This document shows, in pieces, positions 9,754 to 20,160 of a stretch of DNA of 64,000 nt; the first letter of the stretch is position 1; every line of letters begins with the position of its first letter. The stretch comes from Candidatus Woesearchaeota archaeon (GTDB lineage Archaea > Nanobdellota > Nanobdellia > Woesearchaeales > JAGVYF01). The notes beneath the pieces are model-generated. The model was not told the origin of the DNA and searched no databases. It saw nothing but the letters and a program-made list of their open reading frames with translations. A program made the translations under genes and the position numbers. Where the stretch lies: contig JAHFLT010000003.1 in the NCBI GenBank assembly GCA_023264635.1, positions 8,293 through 72,292 on the forward strand, read 5' to 3'.

Positions 9754-9964
9754 GGCTTTTGACAAGTTCGAAGTGACCATCATTCAAACGAACATCTATT
9801 TGGATTTATTGCAAGCAAAAAGGAAATTTTCAAGCATGCTTGAAACTGCCGAGAGAATTCCATGAACAACTACATTGCAGGGGAAATTTTTGCCACTCCC
9901 TTTGCACAACTTATGCGAGTAGATAACCTCGGAAGTATTTGCTGAAGAACTTTTTAATGGCACC
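9754..9964. repeat. Degenerate family-A MITE-like element (copy A4)
   Basis: Right end ..CTTTTTAATGGCACC and left end GGCTTTTGACAAGTTCGAAGTGACCATCATTC align with family-A termini; no clear TSD. Confidence 0.6.
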
Positions 9965-10036
9965 TTACTGTGGAAAGAATTAAAAGGTTGTACATAGTGA
10001 ATATAGTACAAAATAACAAAAAAGGGAAAAGAGTAC

Positions 10037-10747
10037 ATGAGACGTGCAGACCTCCGTTTGTATGATGTCCGTTTGATAGGTGGTATCCTCGGATTTTTCT
10101 GTACTCTATCGATTATCTTTTTCCTTTTTTTATATGGCAATTATATCTTACCTAAGCAGATAGTGATAACCAATTATCTCTGGTCATCATATGGTCTCCT
10201 TGCAGTCGTTGCTGGTATAATCTACATTTTTACCAAGCAGACACGGTACGAATGGGTACGTCGCACTGGCGCAGGAGAAATGATAGGCAAAGGCAAGTAC
10301 CCCATGGAAAAAGGAACGACGTATCTTATCACAGAGGAAATAAAAGCAACTGATATCCTCCTTGATTCCCTTGTCTACAAAGTGCCATGCCTTTATATCA
10401 CAAGACAAAATCCCGATATTCTCCGACAAAAATACAAACAGATCAGTGATGCTAATGTCATCTGGCTGACAGAACTTGAGGCAAAAAACACGCTTAATCC
10501 GACAGAAGTGGAAGAAATCTCGTACTGCATTCAGCGCTATCTGGAGAAAACAGGACCATCCATTATCCTTTTTGACGGATTGGCATATATGCTCAATGCA
10601 TTGCCGTTCCAGCATCTTCTCCATCTTATCCAGGATGTCCGTGATCATGTTGCTCTAAAGAATGGTGTATTGCTCTTCCCTCTTGATACAACAATTCTCG
10701 AAACAAATAAAGTAAAAATATTGGAGCGTGAGCTGGCAGTGATGTAA
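10037..10747 (+). CDS. DUF835-domain membrane protein (paralog 1 of 3)
   Basis: Two N-terminal TM segments; 'TYLITEE...YITRQNPDILRQKY...VIWLTELEAKNTLNPTEVEEISYCIQRYLEKTGPSIILFDGLAYMLNALPFQHLLHLIQDVRDHV'. Confidence 0.8.
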   Translation: MRRADLRLYDVRLIGGILGFFCTLSIIFFLFLYGNYILPKQIVITNYLWSSYGLLAVVAGIIYIFTKQTRYEWVRRTGAGEMIGKGKYPMEKGTTYLITEEIKATDILLDSLVYKVPCLYITRQNPDILRQKYKQISDANVIWLTELEAKNTLNPTEVEEISYCIQRYLEKTGPSIILFDGLAYMLNALPFQHLLHLIQDVRDHVALKNGVLLFPLDTTILETNKVKILERELAVM

Positions 10748-10748
10748 C

Positions 10749-11534
10749 ATGGCGCAAACACTTTATCTTCTGGTGATATTGGGAGCTGTTACTGTATTGT
10801 TATACTTTCTCCTCCAACGCATGAAGAAAACTCCCCACAAAGAAGATGTTGTCTGGGTCACCAGCTTTCTTGTAGTGACTGGGTTTTTTTCTTATACAGT
10901 GGTGGCATTCATTATCGTTCTCTTCAGTACAATGGCCGTTGTCCAAACAGTTTCTTTCGGGTTATTTGCAGCAGTAATGCTATTTGTAACGGGGATAACA
11001 GCATCCATTACATACTATTTTACCGAACACATTAAATATGTAGAGAAATATGAAAAACGTGCAAAGTCCCTCGAAAAGCCGATTCTTGAACCCTGCTTTA
11101 CGTATGTTGTAGAAGAACCGAAAACAGAGCGAAGTATACAGCTGTTTAAGGAATTACTTGCAAAAGGTGCAACAGGGTTATGTGTCACGAGAACAAATCC
11201 AAAGGAAGTAAAACAGGTGCATAAAGAATTTGAGAACATCAAGCTGTTCTGGTTAACTGAGATATCTGGTGAAGGGAATCTGAAACCCACTGACTTGGAA
11301 GAATTATCGTATCACATAAATAATTTTCTGAACACTGCACAAAATCCTGTTATTTATCTCGAAGGGTTTGAATATCTCGTGAATTATAATTCCTTCAGCA
11401 AGATTCTCCATCTTTTTCAGGTGCTGAAAGATACTATCTCTATGAAAAAAGCTATCCTGATTATGCCCCTTAATCCAGAGACATTTGAAGTTCCAAACCT
11501 TAAGATGGTAGAGCTTGAATTCAAGGTGATATGA
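10749..11534 (+). CDS. DUF835-domain membrane protein (paralog 2 of 3)
   Basis: 'LCVTRTNPKEVKQ...LFWLTEISGEGNLKPTDLEELSYHINNFLNTAQNPVIYLEGFEYLVNYNSFSKILHLFQVLKDTISM'. Confidence 0.8.
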   Translation: MAQTLYLLVILGAVTVLLYFLLQRMKKTPHKEDVVWVTSFLVVTGFFSYTVVAFIIVLFSTMAVVQTVSFGLFAAVMLFVTGITASITYYFTEHIKYVEKYEKRAKSLEKPILEPCFTYVVEEPKTERSIQLFKELLAKGATGLCVTRTNPKEVKQVHKEFENIKLFWLTEISGEGNLKPTDLEELSYHINNFLNTAQNPVIYLEGFEYLVNYNSFSKILHLFQVLKDTISMKKAILIMPLNPETFEVPNLKMVELEFKVI

Positions 11535-13529
11535 TTGATTTCTTTTCTTTCATTTTTTCCTGTTGCAGAAGCGCTTTTATCACTTGCTATTGCCATAATC
11601 CTCTTCAAAAGATGGTGGGCTACTGGGGATAAAAGCACAAAATTCTGGTCATGGGCATTTTTTTTTCATTTTGGTAGTTATTTCATTGCAGGTTTTTTTG
11701 TCAGCAGACTGGTTATTCTGCAGATTGTGCAATATTTTCTATTGCAATTCGCACGACAGACCCTCGAATCATTGTTGTTCCTCTCAGTTTATTTTGGGAT
11801 TATTAATCTTCTCACGACAAAACGTTCATTGACATTCACATTGCCATTCATTTTCTTTGTCCTGCAAGAAGTGATTCTGCTGTATTTCGACTTCTTCATT
11901 AGGAATCTCCGACTTGCAGATCAGTTGCATATTGTTTTTTTTGATATACCCTTTAATATTCTCGTTGCATTATTATTCTGGAAGTATTACCAGGTAAGCA
12001 AGCGACGTTATGCTGCCTTGATTGCAGGAGGATGGTTGCTTTATACTGTATTTGTGCCAATCTTCTTCTATACTGAAGGAAACATGCTGCTGTATACAAT
12101 CTCTTTATCCCATATGGTCATCATGTTTGCTGGTTTTGTTCTGCTCTACGAAAGCCCAACTGGCCAAGCAATCATCGAGATCACACCCGCAGTAGAAAGG
12201 AAGCTATCTACTACAATGAAATATCATCTAACTCCTGGAAAAACCTATCTTATTGAAGAAGAAAAGCAAGAGAAAAGTTATGATATCTTTATGGATGCAG
12301 TGTTGCATGGGATACGAGGGCTCATTGTTACCCGAACAAAGCCAGATAGTGTCCAGCAAAAATTTGAGCTGCGAGTTACTCCCGTGCTCTGGTTGACACA
12401 TGTGCAAGCTCAGATGACCACTGTTGACCCTTCGGAATTAGAACAGTTTGTTTTTCTTGTTGAGAAATTTGTCAATACTGCAAAAGAACAAGCAGTAACA
12501 GAAGGAGAAGCACCTGTCGTATCCCTACCTGAAGAAGAACCGAAAATGAAAGAAGAAATTATTGAGAAACAGGTAGTCAAATCAGTTGAGAAAAAACCAA
12601 GAGAAATACCTAAAGAGGAAAAATTTATTGAAGCAAAAGTAGTTTTCCCTGAACAGAAACCAGAAGAAGTGTGGAAAATGAAAATGAAAGAGACCCTCGC
12701 AGAAGTAAAGGAAACAGCCAAGAAGTCAATTGTAATAGGAGAAGAATCTGCGGAGAGACCACTTAAAGAATTAGTAAAGGAAGCAGAGAAAGCGGGTGCT
12801 GCAGTGGTTATTGAGGCAAAGCCTGCAAATAAAGGTGTCATGCTCGTCTTGGAAGAAGAGCCGGGAGAGACGAGAGAGGAAAAAAAGAGACAGGAAGAGA
12901 CAAAGAATAAGGACGTAGAGAAAGAAGGGGCAAATGATGAAGTAAAGGAAGCGGAGACGAAAGGAGAGGAAGTTTCCTTGAAAGAAATAGAAAAAAAGGA
13001 GGAAATAAAATCAGCAGAACCAAAAGCAGACGTTGCAGGAGAAAAAAATGAAGAAAAAGCTGAAGAGAAGAAAAAATCTGGAGCACCCGAGAAAGAAAAG
13101 AAATCATCCAATGAGTTAGCAGAAAAACCACTTAAAGAGCTTGTCAGGGAAGCAGAGAAACTAGATGGGGTAGAGATAAAAGGAAAGCCGAGTGGCGGTG
13201 GTATTGAGATAAAAAAAGGTAAGTTCCTTATTCTTGGAGAAGACGAAGAAACAAAGGATGAGAAAACCAAAACATCTTTCATTCTTGCAGCAGGGGATGT
13301 GCCAAGTGGCATTGGTTTGAACAAGTCAATAATCCTTATTGACGGCTTAGAGTACCTTGTCTCTAATAATACCTTCACAGCAGTGCTTCACCTGCTCCAG
13401 ACATTGAAAGACAAAATATCTCTTGGGGAAAGTATGCTTATAATCCCAGTCAATCCAAAATGCTTTAATGAAAAGGAAATCAGCATGCTCCGGATGGAGT
13501 TTGAGACGTATGTGGAAGAAGTCACCTAG
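11535..13529 (+). CDS. Multi-TM DUF835 protein with long Lys/Glu-rich insert (paralog 3 of 3)
   Basis: About 6-7 TM N-terminus; DUF835 halves at the two ends of a ~280-aa charged region. Confidence 0.75.
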   Translation: MISFLSFFPVAEALLSLAIAIILFKRWWATGDKSTKFWSWAFFFHFGSYFIAGFFVSRLVILQIVQYFLLQFARQTLESLLFLSVYFGIINLLTTKRSLTFTLPFIFFVLQEVILLYFDFFIRNLRLADQLHIVFFDIPFNILVALLFWKYYQVSKRRYAALIAGGWLLYTVFVPIFFYTEGNMLLYTISLSHMVIMFAGFVLLYESPTGQAIIEITPAVERKLSTTMKYHLTPGKTYLIEEEKQEKSYDIFMDAVLHGIRGLIVTRTKPDSVQQKFELRVTPVLWLTHVQAQMTTVDPSELEQFVFLVEKFVNTAKEQAVTEGEAPVVSLPEEEPKMKEEIIEKQVVKSVEKKPREIPKEEKFIEAKVVFPEQKPEEVWKMKMKETLAEVKETAKKSIVIGEESAERPLKELVKEAEKAGAAVVIEAKPANKGVMLVLEEEPGETREEKKRQEETKNKDVEKEGANDEVKEAETKGEEVSLKEIEKKEEIKSAEPKADVAGEKNEEKAEEKKKSGAPEKEKKSSNELAEKPLKELVREAEKLDGVEIKGKPSGGGIEIKKGKFLILGEDEETKDEKTKTSFILAAGDVPSGIGLNKSIILIDGLEYLVSNNTFTAVLHLLQTLKDKISLGESMLIIPVNPKCFNEKEISMLRMEFETYVEEVT

Positions 13530-13645
13530 TCCACTATTTTTTGAAACCCAATCCCCTCAAGCTGCGGAGTATAAACTCATTTTGGCCAATTATAGAATTA
13601 CTCTTCTGAAAAGATGATAACTATTCGCAAGTACCAGCGTAGTAG

Positions 13646-13748
13646 AGACACTCTAGTTAGTCCGTGATTTTTCGGAAAACAGACAGGGTTCATTCACAAA
13701 GGGAATACATCTCTTCAAAAAATCACGGGCTCGACTTAATGTCTCGCA
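13646..13748. repeat. Imperfect inverted repeat / long hairpin
   Basis: GTCCGTGATTTTT at left and AAAAATCACGGGC at right, with weaker complementarity extending outwards (GAGACA.../...TGTCTC). Confidence 0.55.
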
Positions 13749-13790
13749 TAATCAACAATTTTATATATCCCCTCTGCTTTAAAATATCAG

Positions 13791-16700
13791 ATGGTTATGA
13801 AAAAAGATAAGTGGTATCAATATAGTACTTATCTTATTGCAACTGTTTTTCTAGGCATAGTGATTTATGGAGTATTCTTACTGCCAGTTAAAGTACCAAT
13901 TGGCCAAGCAGGAGAATTTACAACTCCTGACCAAGCTTCTCTCCCTCCAACTTCACCATCAGTTTCGCCAGAGAACCTTTCGCCAGTTCCTGAGCCACCT
14001 CAGGAATCACTCGCACAATCTCCTGAGATAGCAGAAGTTGAACAATTAACAAAGGAACTAGTGAAAAAGAAAGAGATTGTAGTGCCTAGCATTCAACAAA
14101 AAGGATATCGAACGCTGCAGAAAGCAGTGCCTGCAGCAACTTTACTCAAAATAGCAGAAACCCGAAAGACAAAGATGCTGACATTAGCTGAAAAAGCTCC
14201 AGCAGCATTTCTGTTTTATGCAATAAAAGCAGAAATGAAAAACACTTTCTCTTCAGATGTTCAGCAAGAGATAGAAAGTGAAACAACACAAAAAGCAACA
14301 CTCAATGTCATTCACATAGACGATTTCGAACATAGAAAAGCGGAATACAAATATTTCTTAGATGAGAATGGACGAGAAACATCTTTATATCCTGTTGGTG
14401 AAATGCCAGTTAAGACCTCTGGTACTGAAGTGCAAGTAAAAGGATATAGATTAGCAAACAAAATGGTTGCAGCAGTCTCTCCTGAAACATTTACCGTTGT
14501 CAAGGCAGCACCGCTTCCAGATACGATAGGAGACCAGAAAACACTTGTTTTGCTTATTGATTTCAAGGATTCACCTTCACAGAGACCATTCACAAAAGAA
14601 CAGATAGCAGAGAGTACCTTTGGCAGAACTCAAGATTTACAGAAGTTCTACAAGGAAACATCGTATGATCAAGTTTCCTTTAGTGGAGATGTTATAGACT
14701 GGTTTAGATTACCTAAGGACTCTTCTTCTAGTTATTATGAATGTACCACAGTAAGAGATAGCGATATTCAATCTGTTATTTTAGCAAACAAAATTGACCT
14801 CTCGAAATATGACCGCTTGATCATCTTTGCTCCAAGCGGATGTAATAGGGGAGCGGGCACTATTGGAAAAAGAGATTTTTATGTGGGAGGACTCACCTAT
14901 AGAATCTCTATAACATGGTCTAGTTTTAATTTGAACACAATTTCCCACGAACTCGGTCATAATTTAGGAGCACTACATGCAAACGCATGGGATTGTCAAT
15001 CTGGTGGACCTCTTTATGGTGACTGTCGGAAAATAGAATATGGTAATTACTATGATATAATGGGGAGGGGCGGAATAAATACTGCAATGCATTTTAATGC
15101 GGTATATATCGATCTGTTCAAATGGTTAGATTCAGCCTCTACTATAACAATTTCACAGTCTGGACGATATACGCTCAGTCCATTAGAATCAAAAAAGGGA
15201 GTTAGAATCGCGCGTATACAGCCACCAGGATATAGCTCGGCACCTTATTATCTAGAGTTCAGACAAGGACTTGGATACGATAGTGGTCTTAATGACCCGT
15301 CTCATGAACTCAATAAAAAAGGTCTTTTTATTAATCTTCAAAAAGGATTTGACCAAGACGCCATATTGTTGAAGATGACTCCCCCATACTGCTACTATTG
15401 TAGCTCTTCAACGAAATCAATTTTTACTTTAAATGAAGGGAGCTTTTCAGATATAAAAAAGGGGATAACAATAGGTCCCATTGCGCAAGTTGATGCGAAT
15501 AGTATAACCTTTGATGTGACTGTCCATCCAGTCTCATGCATTCAGGACAAACCCCGTATTTTGAGCTCTGAGACGTTCTCATTGACAGCTGGTGGTTTAG
15601 GTGCTTTTATAGAGGTCTCTAATGAAGACACCGTCTTATGCACCCCTTCCTTATTTCAACTAACGATTCACCCGCCAATAGGATGGAAAGCTAATGTTTA
15701 TCAATCTGTTCAAATTAATCCACAACAAAGTAATTTTATATCTTTTGAGATTGTACCACCAGACACTAAGCCAGGCTATTATGATGGAGAGTTTATCGTT
15801 ACAAATACAAACTCAAAGTTAAGCACAACAAAAAAAATTATTTTCGAAGTACTACCTAAAACGTGCACTCTCGATTCTGACTGCTCTGCTGGTCAACGTT
15901 GTGTAAAAGATAAGTGTGTTACCGAAGTAAGCTGTACTGATAGCATAAAGAATGGTGACGAAACAGATATAGATTGTGGTGGCATCTGTCTCCCATGTAT
16001 CCTCGAAAAAGAATGTATAAAAGATAAAGATTGCCAAAGCAATAAATGCGATCCACAAAAGAAAAAGTGTGTCCAATGCATTGTGGAGAATGATTGTCAT
16101 CTTGAAGACATCTGTACTGATAATATATGTGTTCCCCGTGGCATATCCGATCTCCGTTTAAATCCACTTTCTCCTGATTTGGTTGTCTCGGTTAATGGAA
16201 CGTTTATCAACGTTCATGCTCCCATTGAGAGACTTCTTGATAACAATACTGTTATTGTGGTCTCTCCTAATAAGTTTGGAAAATTCAGAATGGGAGACGA
16301 AGTATTACTCCTAGATACCGATAAAGGAAAATATGAGTTCAACCAAATTAAATCTATCAATCCATCTAACGAAACTATTTTCACGTTCAATACTGCTGTA
16401 ACACTTACTACTCAGAACAGGAGTTTACAGATAGTTTCAGTGCCCCATTTCACCACAGTTCTCATAAAAAAGGGGGCAGCATTGACAGTTGAACCTTACT
16501 TTTTTGGGTTGGGAGGTTCTGGGGGAGTTATCGCCTTCCGTTCACGTGATAAAGTTATCATAGATGGGATGATAGATGTCAAGGGGAGAGGTTATTTGGG
16601 CGGTGGAAGTTTTGAAGGATTTGATGATGGACTAAGTGGCGATGGACCGGGTGCAGGGAGCGGTGGGAAAAAAGGAAATAATCTCTCCCTCGGAGGAGCT

Positions 16701-17504
16701 GGTGGTGGCGGTGCAGGCCATGCTTTTGTGGGAAAAGCTGGCATTTGTGATCATAGTAAATGCGCTTGCAACGATGTTTTTGGTGATGCAGGACTTGCTT
16801 ATGGCAATGAAAATAAGTTATTCCTTGGATCCGGAGGAGGTAGTGGATATGGTGACATATCTATCAATAGAACAGGAGGTGGTGGTGGTTCTGGTGGAGG
16901 CATTATCTTTATCGCTACAAAACAGCTTACTAACAACGGTCTCCTTACTGCAAACGGGGATGATGGAGAAATAGGATTAAGTGGTGGCGGTGGTGGTTCC
17001 GGTGGAACAGTGCAGCTTATTATACCAAACTATATAGGACCTTTACCTTCTGTTGAGGGGGGGAAGGGAAGTATGGCTTGCGGCTTGGGAGGAACTGCAA
17101 GCGCAGGAAGAGTAAAGATAATCGAATGTTTTGCTGATACTGATTGCGATGTTGGAAAAAAATGTTATGCTCAAACAAATCAAACAAATAAATGTGTCCA
17201 GTGTCTTACCGATGGTCATTGCCCTCCTGGCAATTCCTGTAAGAATAACCAATGTGTTCCTCTTTCAGAATGTGCAGGAAAAGCAAATGGCACATCGTGT
17301 ATGACTACCGGTGGAACAAAGGGCTTTTGTACAGCACAAAAGTGCATAGGCTGTAGTGCTTTCTGTACAGGATATAGTGCTACTGCTTGTCCCATCAATA
17401 AGTGTAAAGTAGGACGTGTTTGTATCCCCAGTTATTGTAATCCTAAGAGCCATATTTGCACAAAGGATTGTGGACCAAAGAGCTATAGCTCCTGCAGTTG
17501 TTAA
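13791..17504 (+). CDS. Large secreted metalloprotease (M11/gametolysin-like HExxHxxGxxH) with Cys-rich and Gly-rich modules
   Basis: 'TISHELGHNLGALHANAWDCQSGG', N-terminal TM/signal, repeated Cys-rich motifs 'CTLDSDCSAGQRCVKDKCV', Gly-rich 'GGGGGSGGGIIFIATKQL'. Confidence 0.85.
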   Translation: MVMKKDKWYQYSTYLIATVFLGIVIYGVFLLPVKVPIGQAGEFTTPDQASLPPTSPSVSPENLSPVPEPPQESLAQSPEIAEVEQLTKELVKKKEIVVPSIQQKGYRTLQKAVPAATLLKIAETRKTKMLTLAEKAPAAFLFYAIKAEMKNTFSSDVQQEIESETTQKATLNVIHIDDFEHRKAEYKYFLDENGRETSLYPVGEMPVKTSGTEVQVKGYRLANKMVAAVSPETFTVVKAAPLPDTIGDQKTLVLLIDFKDSPSQRPFTKEQIAESTFGRTQDLQKFYKETSYDQVSFSGDVIDWFRLPKDSSSSYYECTTVRDSDIQSVILANKIDLSKYDRLIIFAPSGCNRGAGTIGKRDFYVGGLTYRISITWSSFNLNTISHELGHNLGALHANAWDCQSGGPLYGDCRKIEYGNYYDIMGRGGINTAMHFNAVYIDLFKWLDSASTITISQSGRYTLSPLESKKGVRIARIQPPGYSSAPYYLEFRQGLGYDSGLNDPSHELNKKGLFINLQKGFDQDAILLKMTPPYCYYCSSSTKSIFTLNEGSFSDIKKGITIGPIAQVDANSITFDVTVHPVSCIQDKPRILSSETFSLTAGGLGAFIEVSNEDTVLCTPSLFQLTIHPPIGWKANVYQSVQINPQQSNFISFEIVPPDTKPGYYDGEFIVTNTNSKLSTTKKIIFEVLPKTCTLDSDCSAGQRCVKDKCVTEVSCTDSIKNGDETDIDCGGICLPCILEKECIKDKDCQSNKCDPQKKKCVQCIVENDCHLEDICTDNICVPRGISDLRLNPLSPDLVVSVNGTFINVHAPIERLLDNNTVIVVSPNKFGKFRMGDEVLLLDTDKGKYEFNQIKSINPSNETIFTFNTAVTLTTQNRSLQIVSVPHFTTVLIKKGAALTVEPYFFGLGGSGGVIAFRSRDKVIIDGMIDVKGRGYLGGGSFEGFDDGLSGDGPGAGSGGKKGNNLSLGGAGGGGAGHAFVGKAGICDHSKCACNDVFGDAGLAYGNENKLFLGSGGGSGYGDISINRTGGGGGSGGGIIFIATKQLTNNGLLTANGDDGEIGLSGGGGGSGGTVQLIIPNYIGPLPSVEGGKGSMACGLGGTASAGRVKIIECFADTDCDVGKKCYAQTNQTNKCVQCLTDGHCPPGNSCKNNQCVPLSECAGKANGTSCMTTGGTKGFCTAQKCIGCSAFCTGYSATACPINKCKVGRVCIPSYCNPKSHICTKDCGPKSYSSCSC

Positions 17505-17551
17505 GAAAAAACTCTAGAGGTGTAGTCGCTTTTTACTGGTTTATAAATAAT

Positions 17552-17603
17552 GGAAAGCTCGGTAGTCACAAAGAGCTCTCGGGTGATTTCTTTGTGCTAC
17601 TAG
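17552..17603. repeat. Hairpin downstream of the metalloprotease gene
   Basis: GTAGTCACAAAGA ... TCTTTGTGCTAC inverted repeat. Confidence 0.45.
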
Positions 17604-17686
17604 GTCTATGACTGGTTGCTGACGCAAGCTTTTGACATACTATTATATAGCTCGTTTATTTCTCCCTCTCTTTTCAGAAAAGTCAC

Positions 17687-18445
17687 ATGAAAAGAGTGCT
17701 CATCTGTAGTTTAGCATCAGTACTTGCAACGATTCCCATCTTTGCAGCGAATATACCAGAACATAAACCAGCTCAAGAACAACACGTACAACACATTCAA
17801 CAGAAAGGTACAAGTGAACCATACAAAAGTGTCACATTTGAAGTGCGTGCAATGTATGATGAGAATAGGCTGCCATTTCTTTATGCAGATAGTTTGGCAG
17901 CGTTACGTGAAAGAGGTTACCAACGCCATCCACGTCCTGCAGAAGTGTTTAGTTTATACTTTGCTGGATTAGAAGGAAAAATCGCTGGAGAACAACTAAC
18001 TGTCTTTAAAAATATGGCTGTTGATAAGACACCTGTAGAGTGGTTGAGCATGGCAATGTATCGTGATGGGGATATGCTTTATTGTTATGAGGATCCAACC
18101 AATATCAAAAAAGCGACTGAACCGAGGATGGACGCCAAAGGAAATCTTGCAGAATGGTATGCTGATGGGATTTTACAGCACTCCTCTGTCCGTCAGTTTC
18201 AGATAACTGGTTTAGTCGGACATGAATATATTTCGGTGAATGAACTACCAACTGATTTAGTTGTTTACCTCTATTCAAGAGAGTACAAGGATTTTCCTAC
18301 AGCATTAAAAGGTGAGAATGCACCATTAGTCATGTTCCCTAATGACGGTGAGCTCTGTCCAGTTTCTCGATCAACGACGTGGTGCGGGATTGGCAGTTAT
18401 GGCTATCTTAGTGAAGCTTCCCGGGGAGTATTGTCAAGAAGATAG
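17687..18445 (+). CDS. Hypothetical secreted protein
   Basis: 252 aa with signal peptide 'MKRVLICSLASVLATIPIFAA'. Confidence 0.55.
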   Translation: MKRVLICSLASVLATIPIFAANIPEHKPAQEQHVQHIQQKGTSEPYKSVTFEVRAMYDENRLPFLYADSLAALRERGYQRHPRPAEVFSLYFAGLEGKIAGEQLTVFKNMAVDKTPVEWLSMAMYRDGDMLYCYEDPTNIKKATEPRMDAKGNLAEWYADGILQHSSVRQFQITGLVGHEYISVNELPTDLVVYLYSREYKDFPTALKGENAPLVMFPNDGELCPVSRSTTWCGIGSYGYLSEASRGVLSRR

Positions 18446-18446
18446 T

Positions 18447-20066
18447 TTACTGTCCATTCAGAGGATATTCATCTTCTCTGCAGCACGCTCTTACAAATCC
18501 CATAAATAACGGAGCTGGTGATAAAAGCCGTGATTTCAACTCGGGATGGGCTTGTGTTGCGCAGAAAAATGTATGATTTGGCAGCTCAATAAATTCTACT
18601 AGCTTCTTGTCAGGAGAAAAACCAGATAATCGCAGTCCTTTCTGTATCAGCAGATTATGGTAATTTGGATTTACTTCATATCTATGACGGTGACGCTCAT
18701 GTACAGAGACAGAGCCATACAGCTGATGCACCAATGACCCCTTTTCTAGTAATGCATTACATGAACCTAATCGCATGGTCGCTCCCATGCGTGTGATCTG
18801 GCGTTGAGATTCAAGCAAGTCAATAACTGGGTGTGGTGTATGTGAATTTATCTCTGTTGTATGTGCTCCTTCCAATCTGCAAACAGTGCGTGCATACTCG
18901 ACAACGCTAAGCTGCAGTCCGAAACAGAGGCCTAAGAAAGGGATATTATTCTCACGTGCATAGCGTATCATCTGTATTTTGCCTTCTACGCCTCTGCTTC
19001 CAAAGCCACCCGGGATAATGATTCCTGCAACACCTTTCAATGCATCAGCCACGGTCTTCTTTCCGTCCTCTACGTCTGTCGTTTCCACCCATTTCACATT
19101 AACTTTCACTTTCTGGTGCGCGCCAGCATGCACAAGCGCTTCCAACACGCTCACATAAGAGTCCTTCAGCTGGGTATATTTCCCGCACAGTGCAACAGTT
19201 ACCTCTTTCTCTGGCTGCTGGATATTCTTTACAAGTTCCGACCATCTCCCAAGTACAGTATCTTTTGATAACTGCAGCTTCTCTTGCAACAATGGCAACA
19301 ACCCCTCACGTTCGAACATAAGCGGAATCTCATAAACTGTGCTTATGTCCCATCCCGAGATGATATGATCCACAGGCACATCGCAGAGAAGAGCTAATTT
19401 TTCTTTTATCTTCTTTGGCAACTGATTCTTGCTCCTGGCAATGATAATATCAGGATAAATTCCCATGGAACGCACTGTTGCCAAATCCCTCTGCGCAGGC
19501 TTTGTTTTTTCTTCACCAACCGATTCGAGATACGGAACATATGTCAGGTGAATGGATGCAAAATTTTCAGTGCCCACTTTTTTCCTCAGCTGCCGTGCTG
19601 CCTCAATGAACCAGGAATTTTCTATGTCGCCAATAGTTCCCCCAATCTCGAGTAAAACAATGTCTGCTTTTTCATCTTTTGCTATGCGCAGGAAGTTGTG
19701 CTGTATCTCATCAACGACATGCGGGAATATCTGGATTGTCTTTCCCAAATATTCCCCTCTGCGCTCTTTCTCAATCACCTTATTGAATATCTTACCGCTT
19801 GTCAGATTCCAGTCGAATTTGCAATCAATGTCAAGAAAACGCTCGTAGTGACCGAAATCCATATCAACTTCCCCACCATCATCAAGAACAAACACTTCTC
19901 CATGCTCGAGGGGATTCATTGTTCCTGGATCAACATTTAGATAACCATCGCACTTGATAGGCACTATTTTATTGCTGCCTTTAATTAATCTTCCAATTGC
20001 TGCTGCAGCAGTTCCTTTTCCTAATCCGGAAAGTACCCCCCCCGTGACAACAATCCATTTGGGCAT
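18447..20066 (-). CDS. pyrG: CTP synthase
   Basis: 'KWIVVTGGVLSGLGKGTAAAAIGRLIK', 'KCDGYLNVDPGTMNPLEHGEVFVLDDGGEVDMDFGHYERF', GATase 'FLGLCFGLQLSVVEYAR'. Confidence 0.98.
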   Translation of the reverse strand: MPKWIVVTGGVLSGLGKGTAAAAIGRLIKGSNKIVPIKCDGYLNVDPGTMNPLEHGEVFVLDDGGEVDMDFGHYERFLDIDCKFDWNLTSGKIFNKVIEKERRGEYLGKTIQIFPHVVDEIQHNFLRIAKDEKADIVLLEIGGTIGDIENSWFIEAARQLRKKVGTENFASIHLTYVPYLESVGEEKTKPAQRDLATVRSMGIYPDIIIARSKNQLPKKIKEKLALLCDVPVDHIISGWDISTVYEIPLMFEREGLLPLLQEKLQLSKDTVLGRWSELVKNIQQPEKEVTVALCGKYTQLKDSYVSVLEALVHAGAHQKVKVNVKWVETTDVEDGKKTVADALKGVAGIIIPGGFGSRGVEGKIQMIRYARENNIPFLGLCFGLQLSVVEYARTVCRLEGAHTTEINSHTPHPVIDLLESQRQITRMGATMRLGSCNALLEKGSLVHQLYGSVSVHERHRHRYEVNPNYHNLLIQKGLRLSGFSPDKKLVEFIELPNHTFFCATQAHPELKSRLLSPAPLFMGFVRACCREDEYPLNGQ

Positions 20067-20160
20067 ATCATTTTACAGGAGAACGAGTTTAAATTGTTTT
20101 CTTAGATACATTTTTATATCCTGCTACAAAAACCGTCCTATGAGGTGAGGGGGAAGGAAG

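Noticed and set aside
12410-13378. Long antisense ORF (322 aa, Ser/Phe-rich)
   Set aside because: Antisense of the Lys/Glu-rich DUF835 insert; composition is a codon-shadow artefact.
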